Positions 19,031 to 28,261 are shown, counted from the stretch's first letter. The stretch is DNA of 64,000 bases from Neoalteromonas facilis (GCF_002807665.1 NZ_PEAY01000004.1:410604-474603); one strand, 5' to 3'. Program-made: numbers and translations. The notes: generated by a model from the letters alone, not told the origin.

Positions 19031-19096
19031 ACCTAGGTATTTCGCAGATGCTTTGGTACAGTTAGTCAGGGAATATGATGATATGTTGAGGCGGAA

Positions 19097-20071
19097 ATGC
19101 CTGAATTAATGCTGGATAGGCTGCAAAACTATAAAGCGTCGGTGCTGGTTGTAGACGACGAACCCATTAATGCTGAAATATTGAGTCATGCGTTACAGCA
19201 AAAATATTGGGTGCATGTGGCTGCCTCGGGTCAGCAGGCGATAGACTTCGTGTCGAGGCGCCCGGTTGACCTTATCCTCCTTGATATTCGTATGCCCGGC
19301 ATGGATGGGTACGAAGTGCTGCGCCAATTAAAGCGACAGGACAATACCAAATCCATACCTGTGATGTTTGTGACCGGAGAAGGGTCGACGGATGACGAAC
19401 TTAAAGGCTTACAACTTGGTGCAGTAGACTACGTTAGAAAGCCCTTCCAGTTGCCATTAGCTATGGCTCGCATAGGCATGCAAATCGATCTCAAATTAAA
19501 AACCGATATGCTAAAAGCCTATGCCGATGCTGATGGACTAACGCGTATATCGAATCGACGTAGATTCGATCAGGCACTACACGACGCTTTTGTTGAAAGT
19601 GTTGAGGAACAGCGCACATTGGGCCTAGTGCTGCTGGATATAGATTTCTTTAAGCAGTACAACGATCATTATGGGCATGGCGCAGGTGATGAGGTGCTTA
19701 AAAAAGTTGCACGGGTTATCAACGGGGCTGCAAAGAGAAGTAAGGATTTAGCCGCCAGAGTCGGAGGCGAAGAATTTGCCCTGTTACTTCCCGATGTGTC
19801 GATAGAGGCTATACAATCTATCGCTGAACGCATTCACATGACGATTGCGGATCTAAAAATTGAGCATAAAAAATCCCAAGTGTCTGAATTCCTAACCGTG
19901 AGTATTGGCGCGGTGTGTATCAAGCCCAATACACAAAATACTGAGTCTGACGTATACAATGCTGCGGATAAACTGCTCTATGATGCCAAGCATAAAGGGC
20001 GAGCCTGTACGGTGAGCAGTGTGTATGGTAAAGGCTTTTCAGAGTCTAATTCAGCGTCAGGGCAGGAATAA
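19097..20071 (+). CDS. REC-GGDEF response regulator diguanylate cyclase
   Basis: A receiver domain (acidic pair D20/D21; phosphoacceptor D63 in LILLDIRMPGMDG; RKP lysine near residue 115) is followed by a GGDEF domain (about 160-315) with GGEEF and an RSKD inhibitory site five residues upstream. The layout matches WspR/PleD-like cyclases: phosphorylation probably promotes dimerisation and c-di-GMP synthesis. GAGG lies 5 nt before ATG 19097. The last 26 bases overlap the 3' end of the opposite transglutaminase-like gene. No kinase gene is nearby. Confidence 0.92.
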   Translation: MPELMLDRLQNYKASVLVVDDEPINAEILSHALQQKYWVHVAASGQQAIDFVSRRPVDLILLDIRMPGMDGYEVLRQLKRQDNTKSIPVMFVTGEGSTDDELKGLQLGAVDYVRKPFQLPLAMARIGMQIDLKLKTDMLKAYADADGLTRISNRRRFDQALHDAFVESVEEQRTLGLVLLDIDFFKQYNDHYGHGAGDEVLKKVARVINGAAKRSKDLAARVGGEEFALLLPDVSIEAIQSIAERIHMTIADLKIEHKKSQVSEFLTVSIGAVCIKPNTQNTESDVYNAADKLLYDAKHKGRACTVSSVYGKGFSESNSASGQE

Positions 20072-21023
20072 CTTGGGTAGTGTAAGTACCTTGGTTAATA
20101 GCCTGCAAGGTATCATCCCCAGCTTGTCCCAGTGGCAAGGTTAGCGGCCCAGTAGGCTCTAATAAAATATAGTGTAAACCCTCAATCTGAATGCTTTCGT
20201 CACCACCTTTGAGCGTAAGGTTTATGCCTAACAATGCGTGATTGCGCAAAAATATCAGTCGCATGGGAACGTTAGGGAGAAACGCTCTGATGATCGCAGC
20301 AGCGAGTACAGATTTACTATCACAATCACCCTTGTTTTGATTCAGTAAGGTTATGGGTGGTAAAAAACCTGAACCATTGGACTCAACGCGGTCGTTTAAG
20401 GGCGAGTAGGGGATGCTTTGCAGCCAGCCTAACAGCAAGTTGATATAATTTCTGGCGTCACTTTGCTGGTCAAGTTTCTCATATAATGCTTGAGAGAGTG
20501 GAATAAGTGCTCGCGTGCTTTCTTGAATATAGCGCGTATGGTCAGGCTTAATCGCATTTTCGTTTAAGCGCGTTTGATACTGTTCGTAGTAGTTCTTATA
20601 CAGATATTCATTGAAGGCTGATTTTTCTCGCGCCCGCATTTGTTCTTCATATTCGGCAATTTTTTCTGGAAAGCGGCTGCTCACGGCGATGTCGATTAAA
20701 TCGCCATTCGGCTTAATCTCGATGCGTACTTCACGCGGATCATAGGTTCTTGCATGCCTGAAAAGGGACACTACGACGTGCCTTTGGGCAATAGCGGGTT
20801 GATAATTGCGCTGAGTGGTCGGTAAATTGGCAATCGTATCTTGATCGAGTGCAAATGACAGAGACTGGCTCTGTCGCTTATCATCTTGCCATTGATAGGT
20901 ATATTGGATTTCCCGTTCATTAGCGACGCGAGAAAAATTCAATTGATCCGCGAGAGACACAGATGCCCACAACCAATAGCTGGTTGCAAAAATGATTACG
21001 ACTCTGTACGTGACTCCGCGCAT
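20046..21023 (-). CDS. Secreted transglutaminase-like protein
   Basis: A signal peptide (VVIIFATSYWLWASVSLA) precedes a 300-residue exported protein. Its C-terminal third resembles a transglutaminase-like core: cysteine in NKGDCDSKSVLAAAIIRA, histidine in LRNHALLGIN, and a third acidic position that looks like Glu in LLEPTGP rather than Asp. The middle is a charged helical region (EEQMRAREKSAFNEYLYKNYYEQY). Such proteins are often periplasmic proteases or peptide-binding folds; no substrate can be named. The start overlaps the 3' end of cysG by 28 nt, so it ends the deaD-cysG transcript. Confidence 0.65.
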   Translation of the reverse strand: MRGVTYRVVIIFATSYWLWASVSLADQLNFSRVANEREIQYTYQWQDDKRQSQSLSFALDQDTIANLPTTQRNYQPAIAQRHVVVSLFRHARTYDPREVRIEIKPNGDLIDIAVSSRFPEKIAEYEEQMRAREKSAFNEYLYKNYYEQYQTRLNENAIKPDHTRYIQESTRALIPLSQALYEKLDQQSDARNYINLLLGWLQSIPYSPLNDRVESNGSGFLPPITLLNQNKGDCDSKSVLAAAIIRAFLPNVPMRLIFLRNHALLGINLTLKGGDESIQIEGLHYILLEPTGPLTLPLGQAGDDTLQAINQGTYTTQVIPALTLN

Positions 21024-22405
21024 GGTTGATACCAGTTCAGTTGCCCCTGCAACTTAACAACACCTCCTACAATAATCAGCGTTGGTGGCTTAATGTCAAC
21101 CTGTTCTGCACATTTTTCAATCGATGATAATGTACCAGTCACAACTTTTTGCTGTGGTAGCGTAGCAGATTCAACCAATGCGATCGGTGTATCTTCGCCA
21201 AGCCCATTGGCGATCAGCTCTCGAACAATGATGGGTAATCCAGTCAAACCCATATAAAATACAATGGTTTGATTTTTATGCGCTAGCGCCGCCCAATTCA
21301 GATCGATACTGTCATCCTTTAGGTGCCCGGTAGCAAACACCACGGATTGTGCATAGTCACGATGCGTCAACGGAATGCCAGCATAACTCGCAGCACCTGT
21401 CGCAGCGGTTATACCCGGTACAACTTCAAAGCTAATATCATGTGCTAAGAGCGATTCAATTTCCTCGCCACCACGACCAAATATAAAGGGGTCCCCACCT
21501 TTGAGACGCACGACTCTGTTACCTTTGAGTGCCTCGTCGATCAATAATGAGTTGATATCCTGTTGCGGCAATGTATGGCGACTTTTTTCTTTACCGACGT
21601 AAATTTTTTCGGCGTCGCGGCGAACCAGTTCGAGAATTTGAGGTGACACTAACCGGTCGTATACAACAACATCAGCCTTTTGCATCAAGCGTAGCGCTCT
21701 AAAAGTCAAAAGGTCCGGGTCTCCGGGGCCTGCACCCACCAGATACACCTGCCCTTTGCCGGTTGATTGTTGTTGGTAATGCCGTAACAAGTCTTCTAAT
21801 TTTTGTTCAGCGCTTTGCAGACGTCCTTGATTAACATCTTCTGCGATATCACCGTCTAACACATCTTCCCAAAAATATCGGCGTTGTGTCACTGAACCCA
21901 GAGCCTGTTTTACTTTGTCTCTAAATCGTTCAGAGAAATCCCCTAAAGCAGCAATACTGTGCGGGATAACACTCTCTAGCTTTTGACGTAAGTAGCGTAA
22001 TAAGACTGGCGCGACACCACCAGAGCTCATCGCAATGATAATCGGCGAGCGATCGACAATAGAGGGTGTAATAAACTTGCACAGTGGCGTGTTGTCGACA
22101 ACATTCACCAGAATGTCTTGAGCGCTAGCTAAATCATGCACATGCTGGTTTACCGCAGGGTTATCGGTCGCAACAAAGATCAGATTTTTATGCTGAATAT
22201 CTGCATCCACAAATTCTCGTTCTATAAGCTCTACCTCGTGCTTTTGACACAGTTCTAAAACCGTTTTACAGCACCAAGGTGAGACCAGCGTGATGCTGGC
22301 CTCAGTCTTCAAGATTAGTTCGAGTTTGCGGGCGGCCACTTCGCCACCACCGACGATGAGTACTCGGCTGTGTTGGCTATCAACAAAAACAGGGAAATAA
22401 CGCAT
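20996..22405 (-). CDS. cysG: Siroheme synthase (trifunctional)
   Basis: CysG makes siroheme from uroporphyrinogen III. The N-terminal half (about 1-210; MRYFPVFVDSQHSRVLIVGGGEVAARK) is the NAD-dependent precorrin-2 dehydrogenase/ferrochelatase. The C-terminal half is the SAM-dependent uroporphyrinogen methyltransferase (GAGPGDPDLLTFRALRLMQ, VVRLKGGDPFIFGRGGEE, GITAATGAASYAGIPLTHRD). The 469-residue length is typical. The ATG shares one base with the deaD stop (TAATG). Pairing with an RNA helicase is unusual and probably only positional. No sulfite reductase genes lie nearby. Confidence 0.95.
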   Translation of the reverse strand: MRYFPVFVDSQHSRVLIVGGGEVAARKLELILKTEASITLVSPWCCKTVLELCQKHEVELIEREFVDADIQHKNLIFVATDNPAVNQHVHDLASAQDILVNVVDNTPLCKFITPSIVDRSPIIIAMSSGGVAPVLLRYLRQKLESVIPHSIAALGDFSERFRDKVKQALGSVTQRRYFWEDVLDGDIAEDVNQGRLQSAEQKLEDLLRHYQQQSTGKGQVYLVGAGPGDPDLLTFRALRLMQKADVVVYDRLVSPQILELVRRDAEKIYVGKEKSRHTLPQQDINSLLIDEALKGNRVVRLKGGDPFIFGRGGEEIESLLAHDISFEVVPGITAATGAASYAGIPLTHRDYAQSVVFATGHLKDDSIDLNWAALAHKNQTIVFYMGLTGLPIIVRELIANGLGEDTPIALVESATLPQQKVVTGTLSSIEKCAEQVDIKPPTLIIVGGVVKLQGQLNWYQPCAESRTES

Positions 22406-24174
22406 TACTTGTCTATTTTGGGTTTACGCCTTTTGTCTTGACCGCCTCTATCGGATTTACCTTTCCCACCTTTACGCGGAGGTTGATCCGACCACTCTCG
22501 GATATTCAGTCGTTGTCCAGCAACGCGCGTATTTTTCAGTACTTCGCGGGTTTCTGCTGGCATACCTTTGGGTAAATCAACAGTGCTGTAGGTGTCGTAT
22601 ATATCGATAGCACCAATATGCTTACTGCTAATATTCGCTTCATTGGCGATGGCACCAACGATATTACCGGGCTTGGCTCCATGAGCATGACCACAGTCGA
22701 TCCGATAACGTTGCTTATCGGCATCGGGTTGGCTATTGCGTTGAGGTTTACGACGTTCTGAGCGATCGTTGCGATCACCACGCTCTCCTCTTTCAGAGCG
22801 AGCACCGCGTTTATCATCTCGTGCGGGTTTGCTATGCAAGTCAGGACGATCAGTCTCATTCAATAGCAACGGCTCATCACCTTGCGCTAACTTCGCCAAA
22901 GCCGCCATTAGACGTTCCGGTGAGGCTTCGGTCTCGGTTTGAATGCTTTCTATGATTGGAATGAACTGCTCAATGGCATCGTCTTGTAAAGCTTCAACAA
23001 CACTTTGTTTGAAACGTGACAAACGCGATTGGTTTAACTCGTTGATCGATGGAATATCCATTCTTTCGATCACTTGCTTTGTTGTTTTCTCAATGGAAGT
23101 AAGCAAACGCTTTTCGCGATAATTGATAAACAAGATCGCATCACCTTGACGGCCTGCTCGACCAGTGCGGCCTATTCGGTGTACATATGATTCCGAATCG
23201 TAAGGTATATCAAAGTTGATAACGTGGCTTACGCGTTCGACATCTAGACCACGCGCAACAACATCGGTAGCTACCAATATGTCGATTTTGCCCTGTTTCA
23301 AACGCTCAACCGTGCGTTCACGGGCATTTTGTGGAATGTCGCCATTCAAAGGCTCTACATCGTAGCCGCGTGCAGACAATTTCTCTGCCAATTCAACCGT
23401 GGCAGTTTTGGTACGTACGAAAATTATCATGGCATCAAAGGTCTCGACCTCCATGATACGTGTCAATGCTTCCAGTTTATGATGACCGGCTACCTGGCAA
23501 TAGCGCTGACGGATGGTACTGGCCGTCGTCACTTTCGAGGCAATTTTGACATGCTTCGGCTGATTCAAATAGCGCTTGGTAATTTTACGGATAGGCTCTG
23601 GCATCGTGGCAGAAAATAGCGCAGTTTGTCGCTCTTCTGGTGCGTGACTGAGAATAAGCTCTACATCGTCGATAAAACCCATGCGTAGCATTTCGTCAGC
23701 TTCATCAAGTACCAAGAAACGTAATTCGTTGAGCTTCAACGTGCCACGATTAATGTGGTCGATGACTCGGCCTGGCGTGCCCACCACGACTTGCACACCA
23801 CGTTTTAGTTGGCGAATTTGATTATCATAAGATTGGCCGCCGTATATAGGTAATACACGGATCTTTTTAGAGAAGCTTGCGTATACCTGGAAGGCTTCGG
23901 CAACCTGAATAGCCAGTTCTCGCGTTGGTGCTAATACCAGTAACTGTGGCAGGGTGGCATCATCGTCAAGCTTTGCCAGCATAGGGAGCGCAAAGGCTGC
24001 TGTTTTACCGGTACCTGTTTGAGCTTGGCCAAGAAGGTCATGCCCTTCGAGTATAAGTGGAATACTTTCAGCTTGGATAGGTGATGGCTTTTCATAGCCC
24101 ACTTTTTCAAGCGCTTGTAAAATTGGTTCGGGGAGGTTGAGGTCGCTAAAATTAATGTCGACAGTCTGAGTCAT
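22405..24174 (-). CDS. deaD: Cold-shock DEAD-box RNA helicase
   Basis: DeaD/CsdA unwinds RNA in ribosome biogenesis and mRNA decay at low temperature. Motifs in order are GQAQTGTGKTAAF, PTRELAIQV, VGTPGRVIDH, LDEADEMLR, SATMPEPI, ARGLDVERVSHVINFD and HRIGRTGRAG. A basic Arg/Asp/Glu-rich linker and a DbpA-like RNA-binding domain (YRIDCGHAHGAKPGNIVGA) follow, with a basic tail. ATG 24174 is chosen because it has AGGA upstream and the family N-terminus MTQTVDINFSDL; the frame is open a further 28 codons upstream. The leader of about 200 nt to prsT may carry cold regulation. Confidence 0.95.
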   Translation of the reverse strand: MTQTVDINFSDLNLPEPILQALEKVGYEKPSPIQAESIPLILEGHDLLGQAQTGTGKTAAFALPMLAKLDDDATLPQLLVLAPTRELAIQVAEAFQVYASFSKKIRVLPIYGGQSYDNQIRQLKRGVQVVVGTPGRVIDHINRGTLKLNELRFLVLDEADEMLRMGFIDDVELILSHAPEERQTALFSATMPEPIRKITKRYLNQPKHVKIASKVTTASTIRQRYCQVAGHHKLEALTRIMEVETFDAMIIFVRTKTATVELAEKLSARGYDVEPLNGDIPQNARERTVERLKQGKIDILVATDVVARGLDVERVSHVINFDIPYDSESYVHRIGRTGRAGRQGDAILFINYREKRLLTSIEKTTKQVIERMDIPSINELNQSRLSRFKQSVVEALQDDAIEQFIPIIESIQTETEASPERLMAALAKLAQGDEPLLLNETDRPDLHSKPARDDKRGARSERGERGDRNDRSERRKPQRNSQPDADKQRYRIDCGHAHGAKPGNIVGAIANEANISSKHIGAIDIYDTYSTVDLPKGMPAETREVLKNTRVAGQRLNIREWSDQPPRKGGKGKSDRGGQDKRRKPKIDK

Positions 24175-24380
24175 TGTGGATCCTGAGTTTGGGCGAGGCC
24201 ATTTCAAGCAGCTATGTCGCGCCCACCAACCCCATATTATGCTGGTAGATAAAAACAAACACCGCTTGCGTGTTGCAAAGCTAATAGTATATTCGATAAC
24301 CTGTGGCTATACCATGAATACCACGCGTCCTTTTCAAACGAATTCGGCGAGCGCGGACATAAAAGCAACAAGGATTTTGT

Positions 24381-27164
24381 ATGATTCAACGTAAACACGG
24401 CGTTACCCATGCGCTAAAAGGCGTAGCAATGGCTGTTTGTATCGGCCTAATGGGCTGTTCACAAAAGACCAGTGAGGAGCACATCGCTGCGGCGCAAGCC
24501 TTTGTGCAGCAAGATAACCCCCAAGCCGCGATTGTTGAGTTAAAGAATGCGATTCAACTCGAACCCCAGTCAGCGAAGGCACGTTTCGAGTTGGGCAAGG
24601 TTTACATGGCCCAAGATGATTTCGCCAGTGCTGAAAAAGAATTGACCAGAGCAATGGACCTAGGACATCCGGCATCAGAAATTGTGCCGATGCTATCAAG
24701 GGCATACCGTCGCACTGGGGCGGTTAACGCATTGTCAGAAGTTGACCATAAGATGGCTAATTTGACCTCGGCAGAACGAGTAGAAGTCGGCTTCTTCAAA
24801 CTGCAGTCATTGGTTGAGCTTGATCAAATGGAACAAGCTCGTTTATTGATTGAAGAATTAACCCAACTGGACACGAGCTCTACCTACTTAGGCTTGGTCA
24901 AGGTGGTTGAAGCGGTGTTAAATGAGGACACTGAACTTGCACTGCAATTAGCCCAAGAAACCCGTGACAAGGCGCCCCTTAACCGTGATGCGCTATTATT
25001 TCTTGCCCGTTTGCACTTAGAGCAGCAGCAGGTCGATTTGGCCATTGAGGCATTTGCTGATTATGTCAGCAAATACCCTCGTGACACGGATACAAAGTTC
25101 TTACTTGCAACGATGCTGGTTGAGATGGGTAAGACCGACGAAGCCGCTAAGTACGTTGATGACTTACTCGCGATAGCGAATAAAAACCCGATGCTGAATC
25201 AACTAAAAGGCATTATTCTGAGTGAGCAAGGCGAATATGCGAAAGCGTATGAGCACCTTAAGGTCGCATTGGAAACCGGTCGAAATGACCCTGTCTTACG
25301 TTTGGTGTCAGGGTTTACAGCATTTCAGTTGGGCGATTACGAAGCCGCGCACAATCACCTATCGATGATTGCCTCTCAGTTACCCAATGATCATGCCGGG
25401 TTAAAGTTATTGGCTGCCAGTCAATTGCAGTTAGGCCTTTCTGACGACGCAACTGCTTCATTGCAACGTTTGCAAACAGACAGCAGTGATGATGCAACGC
25501 TATTCTCTCGAGCTGGCTATGAGTTAGTCAAAGCCGGTAACGTAGAAGACGCTAAAGAAATGCTTAAACGCACACAAGAACTCGGTACTGGCGCGGATGA
25601 TTTGTTGCGCTTAGGGGTGTTGCAGCTGTCATTGAATCAAGTTGAAGGCATTATCAATCTTGAACAAGCCGTTGAGCAGGCCCCTGAGTCAAGCACTGCA
25701 CAATCAACTTTGGCGACAGCCTACTTGGCCACGAGTCAACTGGATAAGGCAGCAAAGTTAGCTTCAGATTGGAAAAACATCGCGCCCAATGAACCTCAAG
25801 CCTATTTGCTTGCTGCAGAAGTGGCAAAACGCAACGATGATATGGCGACAGCCTTGAGTGAATACGAACAAGCCCTGGCAATAGCGCCTAATGACCCTGT
25901 AGTCGTGCTTTCTCATGCCCGTTTTGTTGGGCAACAAGGCGATCTTGACGCCGGTATCGCGGGTGCTAAACAGGTACTCGAGCAAGATCCCAAAAACCTC
26001 AATGCCTTGGCGTTGATGTACCTATTGCAACGTGAGCAAGGTGATGCTTCAGAGGCGATGTCATTAGCACAGCAGCAATTGCAGCAAGCGCCTAATGAAG
26101 AGAGTGTGCGTATTTTGGTGGCTCGTATGCAGGCAACCGAGGGCAGTGTTGAAGAAGCATTGCAGACGCTATCGCGTATAACACCTTCCGCCTCAACGCA
26201 GCGTGATTTCTGGCAGCTAAAAGGGCAAGCCCTTATCCAGCAAAGAAACATCAATGATGCTCAACAGCATTTCAATCAGTGGATTTCGTTGTATCCATAT
26301 GACAAGAATGCTGCGTTGGGTAATTTGTTGCTATTGGATATGGCAGGCAAAGTGGATGAAGGCATTTTAATCGTTGATAACTTCTTGGAAAAGCGCTCAG
26401 ATCCGCATATTCGTTTGTTACAAGCTCACTTTTATAGCTTAAAGCCGGATGTACAGAAAAGCCGAGAGGCGTTGTCCAAATTGCAGGGTGATTTAGATGA
26501 GAACCCGTTTTATCAAAGCGTTGTAGCGCGCAATTACCTGTTTGAGAAAGAGTTTGCTAAAGCAATAGCGCCAGCCGAGGTTGCGTATAACGCTGATCCT
26601 AATTTTAGAAATTTGTTGAGCCTACTGAGTGCATATGAAGGCAATGACCAGCTCGATAGAAGTAATGAAGTACTGGCTGCTCACACAGAAGAACACCCAA
26701 GAGATTTGCGCGCTAGAATGATTTTGGCTGAGCGTCACTTGCGGAGTGACAGTGATACGGCAATCCAACAATATTTAGCGTTAGTTGAAGCGGACGGCAA
26801 AAATTTCATTGCTCTGAATAACCTAGCGTATTTACTGATGGAGAAAAATGATCTCGACTCTGCGATCACGTACGCGGAGCGTGCAGTTGAATTGCAACCC
26901 GATAATGCGGCGACTGCTGACACGTTAGCGCAAATTCACGTTGCGGGCGGAGATTTAGATAAAGCATTGGCACTGTATGATCGTACGGTGAATGCACGTA
27001 TGGGCAATGAGGAAATTTTCCTCAATTATATTGAGACATTGCTTAAAGCTGATAAGAAGGTGATTGCGGAGCGTCGCCTTCAAGAGCGTAAGTTTGAGCA
27101 ACCTGAATCACAGCAAACGATTGCGCGTTTGGTTGAAACATACGGTATTAAAGTTGCCGATTGA
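24381..27164 (+). CDS. TPR-repeat lipoprotein resembling PrsT
   Basis: This 927-residue protein begins with a lipoprotein signal; the lipobox LMGC places the lipidated cysteine at C26, and Ser at +2 predicts outer-membrane sorting. The rest is tandem tetratricopeptide repeats, roughly twenty or more (for example AKARFELGKVYMAQDDFASAEK and AATADTLAQIHVAGGDLDKAL). The architecture and repeat pattern resemble PrsT of PEP-CTERM/XrtA exopolysaccharide systems. No exosortase, glycosyltransferase or PEP-CTERM protein is visible here, so it is an orphan relative or has another scaffold role. AGGA precedes the ATG. Confidence 0.75.
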   Translation: MIQRKHGVTHALKGVAMAVCIGLMGCSQKTSEEHIAAAQAFVQQDNPQAAIVELKNAIQLEPQSAKARFELGKVYMAQDDFASAEKELTRAMDLGHPASEIVPMLSRAYRRTGAVNALSEVDHKMANLTSAERVEVGFFKLQSLVELDQMEQARLLIEELTQLDTSSTYLGLVKVVEAVLNEDTELALQLAQETRDKAPLNRDALLFLARLHLEQQQVDLAIEAFADYVSKYPRDTDTKFLLATMLVEMGKTDEAAKYVDDLLAIANKNPMLNQLKGIILSEQGEYAKAYEHLKVALETGRNDPVLRLVSGFTAFQLGDYEAAHNHLSMIASQLPNDHAGLKLLAASQLQLGLSDDATASLQRLQTDSSDDATLFSRAGYELVKAGNVEDAKEMLKRTQELGTGADDLLRLGVLQLSLNQVEGIINLEQAVEQAPESSTAQSTLATAYLATSQLDKAAKLASDWKNIAPNEPQAYLLAAEVAKRNDDMATALSEYEQALAIAPNDPVVVLSHARFVGQQGDLDAGIAGAKQVLEQDPKNLNALALMYLLQREQGDASEAMSLAQQQLQQAPNEESVRILVARMQATEGSVEEALQTLSRITPSASTQRDFWQLKGQALIQQRNINDAQQHFNQWISLYPYDKNAALGNLLLLDMAGKVDEGILIVDNFLEKRSDPHIRLLQAHFYSLKPDVQKSREALSKLQGDLDENPFYQSVVARNYLFEKEFAKAIAPAEVAYNADPNFRNLLSLLSAYEGNDQLDRSNEVLAAHTEEHPRDLRARMILAERHLRSDSDTAIQQYLALVEADGKNFIALNNLAYLLMEKNDLDSAITYAERAVELQPDNAATADTLAQIHVAGGDLDKALALYDRTVNARMGNEEIFLNYIETLLKADKKVIAERRLQERKFEQPESQQTIARLVETYGIKVAD

Positions 27165-27229
27165 TGCTTGAAATAGTTGTGGTTGGCACCACTTTAACGC
27201 GGAGCCAACCATGACTGTAGATGCATCAA
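27161..27229. promoter_or_regulatory. Nested inverted repeats before the channel gene
   Basis: An outer 7-bp repeat, TTGATGC (27161-27167) and GCATCAA (27223-27229), encloses an inner one, GGTTGGC (27181-27187) and GCCAACC (27204-27210). The structure spans the prsT-like stop codon and ends one base before the channel ATG. No Shine-Dalgarno precedes that ATG. It has no T-run, so it is not a standard terminator; an RNA fold controlling channel translation is possible. Confidence 0.35.
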
Positions 27230-27230
27230 C

Positions 27231-28058
27231 ATGTACCAACAATTACAAGAACGCTTATTCCACCTAAAAAGCAATCGAGCCTTTGAGCTCTTTGTCGTTG
27301 CCGTCATTATTATTTCTGCGTTAGAAATAGGCGCAAAAACCTACGATCTTCCCGCGTTTGCGTATACGCTTTTAAGCGGTCTAGATATTTTCATTACTCT
27401 CTTTTTCCTGTTTGAAATTATTGTTCGCTTTATCGCAGAACCGAATAAAAAGGACTTTTTCAAATCGGGGTGGAATATATTTGACACCCTCGTGGTCGTT
27501 ATCAGCCTAATACCGGTGCAAGACAGTGAGATGGCACTACTGGCCCGTCTTGTTCGTGTGTTCAGGGTATTGCGGATGGTATCCATTATTCCGGAATTAC
27601 GACTGCTCATTAACTCATTGCTTAAAGCCTTGCCTCAATTAGGCTACGTAGTGTTGTTGCTGTTTATTATTTTTTATATTTACGCCGCCATCGGCAGTTT
27701 CTTATTCAAAGATATTAACCCATTCTTATGGGGCAATATTGCGATATCGATGCTGACTCTGTTCAGGGTTATGACGTTTGAAGATTGGACTGACGTGCAA
27801 TATGAGACCATGGAAGTCTATCCACTTAGCTGGATGTTCTACATGAGTTTTATCTTTTTCACGACATTTGCTTTCCTCAATATGGTCATTGGTATTGTGG
27901 TGAACGTGATGGAAGAGGAACACAAAGCAGAGGCAAAGAAGAACAATCCTGAGCCCAGCATGAGTGAACTACACCAAGAGATCAAAGCGTTAAAATCGTT
28001 GGTTAAACAATTAGCTGAGACAAAAAGCTCACAGCAACTGGAAGGTGATAAAAATTGA
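27231..28058 (+). CDS. Voltage-gated cation channel, BacNav-like, acidic filter
   Basis: This 275-residue protein has the six-segment layout of single-domain voltage-gated channels. S4 carries R106, R109, R112 and R115 at every third position (RLVRVFRVLRM). The pore loop holds the filter TFEDWTD at residues 182-188, followed by S6 (FLNMVIGIVVNVMEEEH) and a C-terminal helix likely to form a tetrameric coiled coil (about 243-268). NaChBac-type sodium channels have TLESWSM; the acidic 185 and 188 positions resemble those engineered into calcium-selective variants, so calcium permeation or block is plausible. A small ORF follows 32 nt downstream. Confidence 0.88.
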   Translation: MYQQLQERLFHLKSNRAFELFVVAVIIISALEIGAKTYDLPAFAYTLLSGLDIFITLFFLFEIIVRFIAEPNKKDFFKSGWNIFDTLVVVISLIPVQDSEMALLARLVRVFRVLRMVSIIPELRLLINSLLKALPQLGYVVLLLFIIFYIYAAIGSFLFKDINPFLWGNIAISMLTLFRVMTFEDWTDVQYETMEVYPLSWMFYMSFIFFTTFAFLNMVIGIVVNVMEEEHKAEAKKNNPEPSMSELHQEIKALKSLVKQLAETKSSQQLEGDKN

Positions 28059-28090
28059 CGTATACTAAAAACTATCAATCAAGGAGTTAA

Positions 28091-28261
28091 ATGCGCATGG
28101 ATAAGCCGGTATCGTCAGTTAAACCTATCTCGGATTCGTTGCAACGTCAGTTGAAAGAAGTATCCGATTCACTCTTAAGTTTTTCTGCCTCTCGCACCGA
28201 AGCGGAGAATTTGCGTGTTCAATTAAAAGATTTATTACAGCGCCTTGAAGAAAATCAGTAA
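28091..28261 (+). CDS. Small coiled-coil protein, 56 residues
   Basis: A perfect AAGGAG (28081-28086) lies 4 nt before ATG 28091; a second in-frame ATG at 28097 would also fit. The product begins MRMDKPVSSVKPISDS and is largely a charged amphipathic helix with regular leucines (SLQRQLKEVSDSLLSF, NLRVQLKDLLQRLEENQ), suggesting a coiled coil. No signal or TM segment is seen. It starts 32 nt after the channel stop and is closed by a strong terminator, so it most likely belongs to the channel transcript. I do not recognise the family. Confidence 0.65.
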   Translation: MRMDKPVSSVKPISDSLQRQLKEVSDSLLSFSASRTEAENLRVQLKDLLQRLEENQ

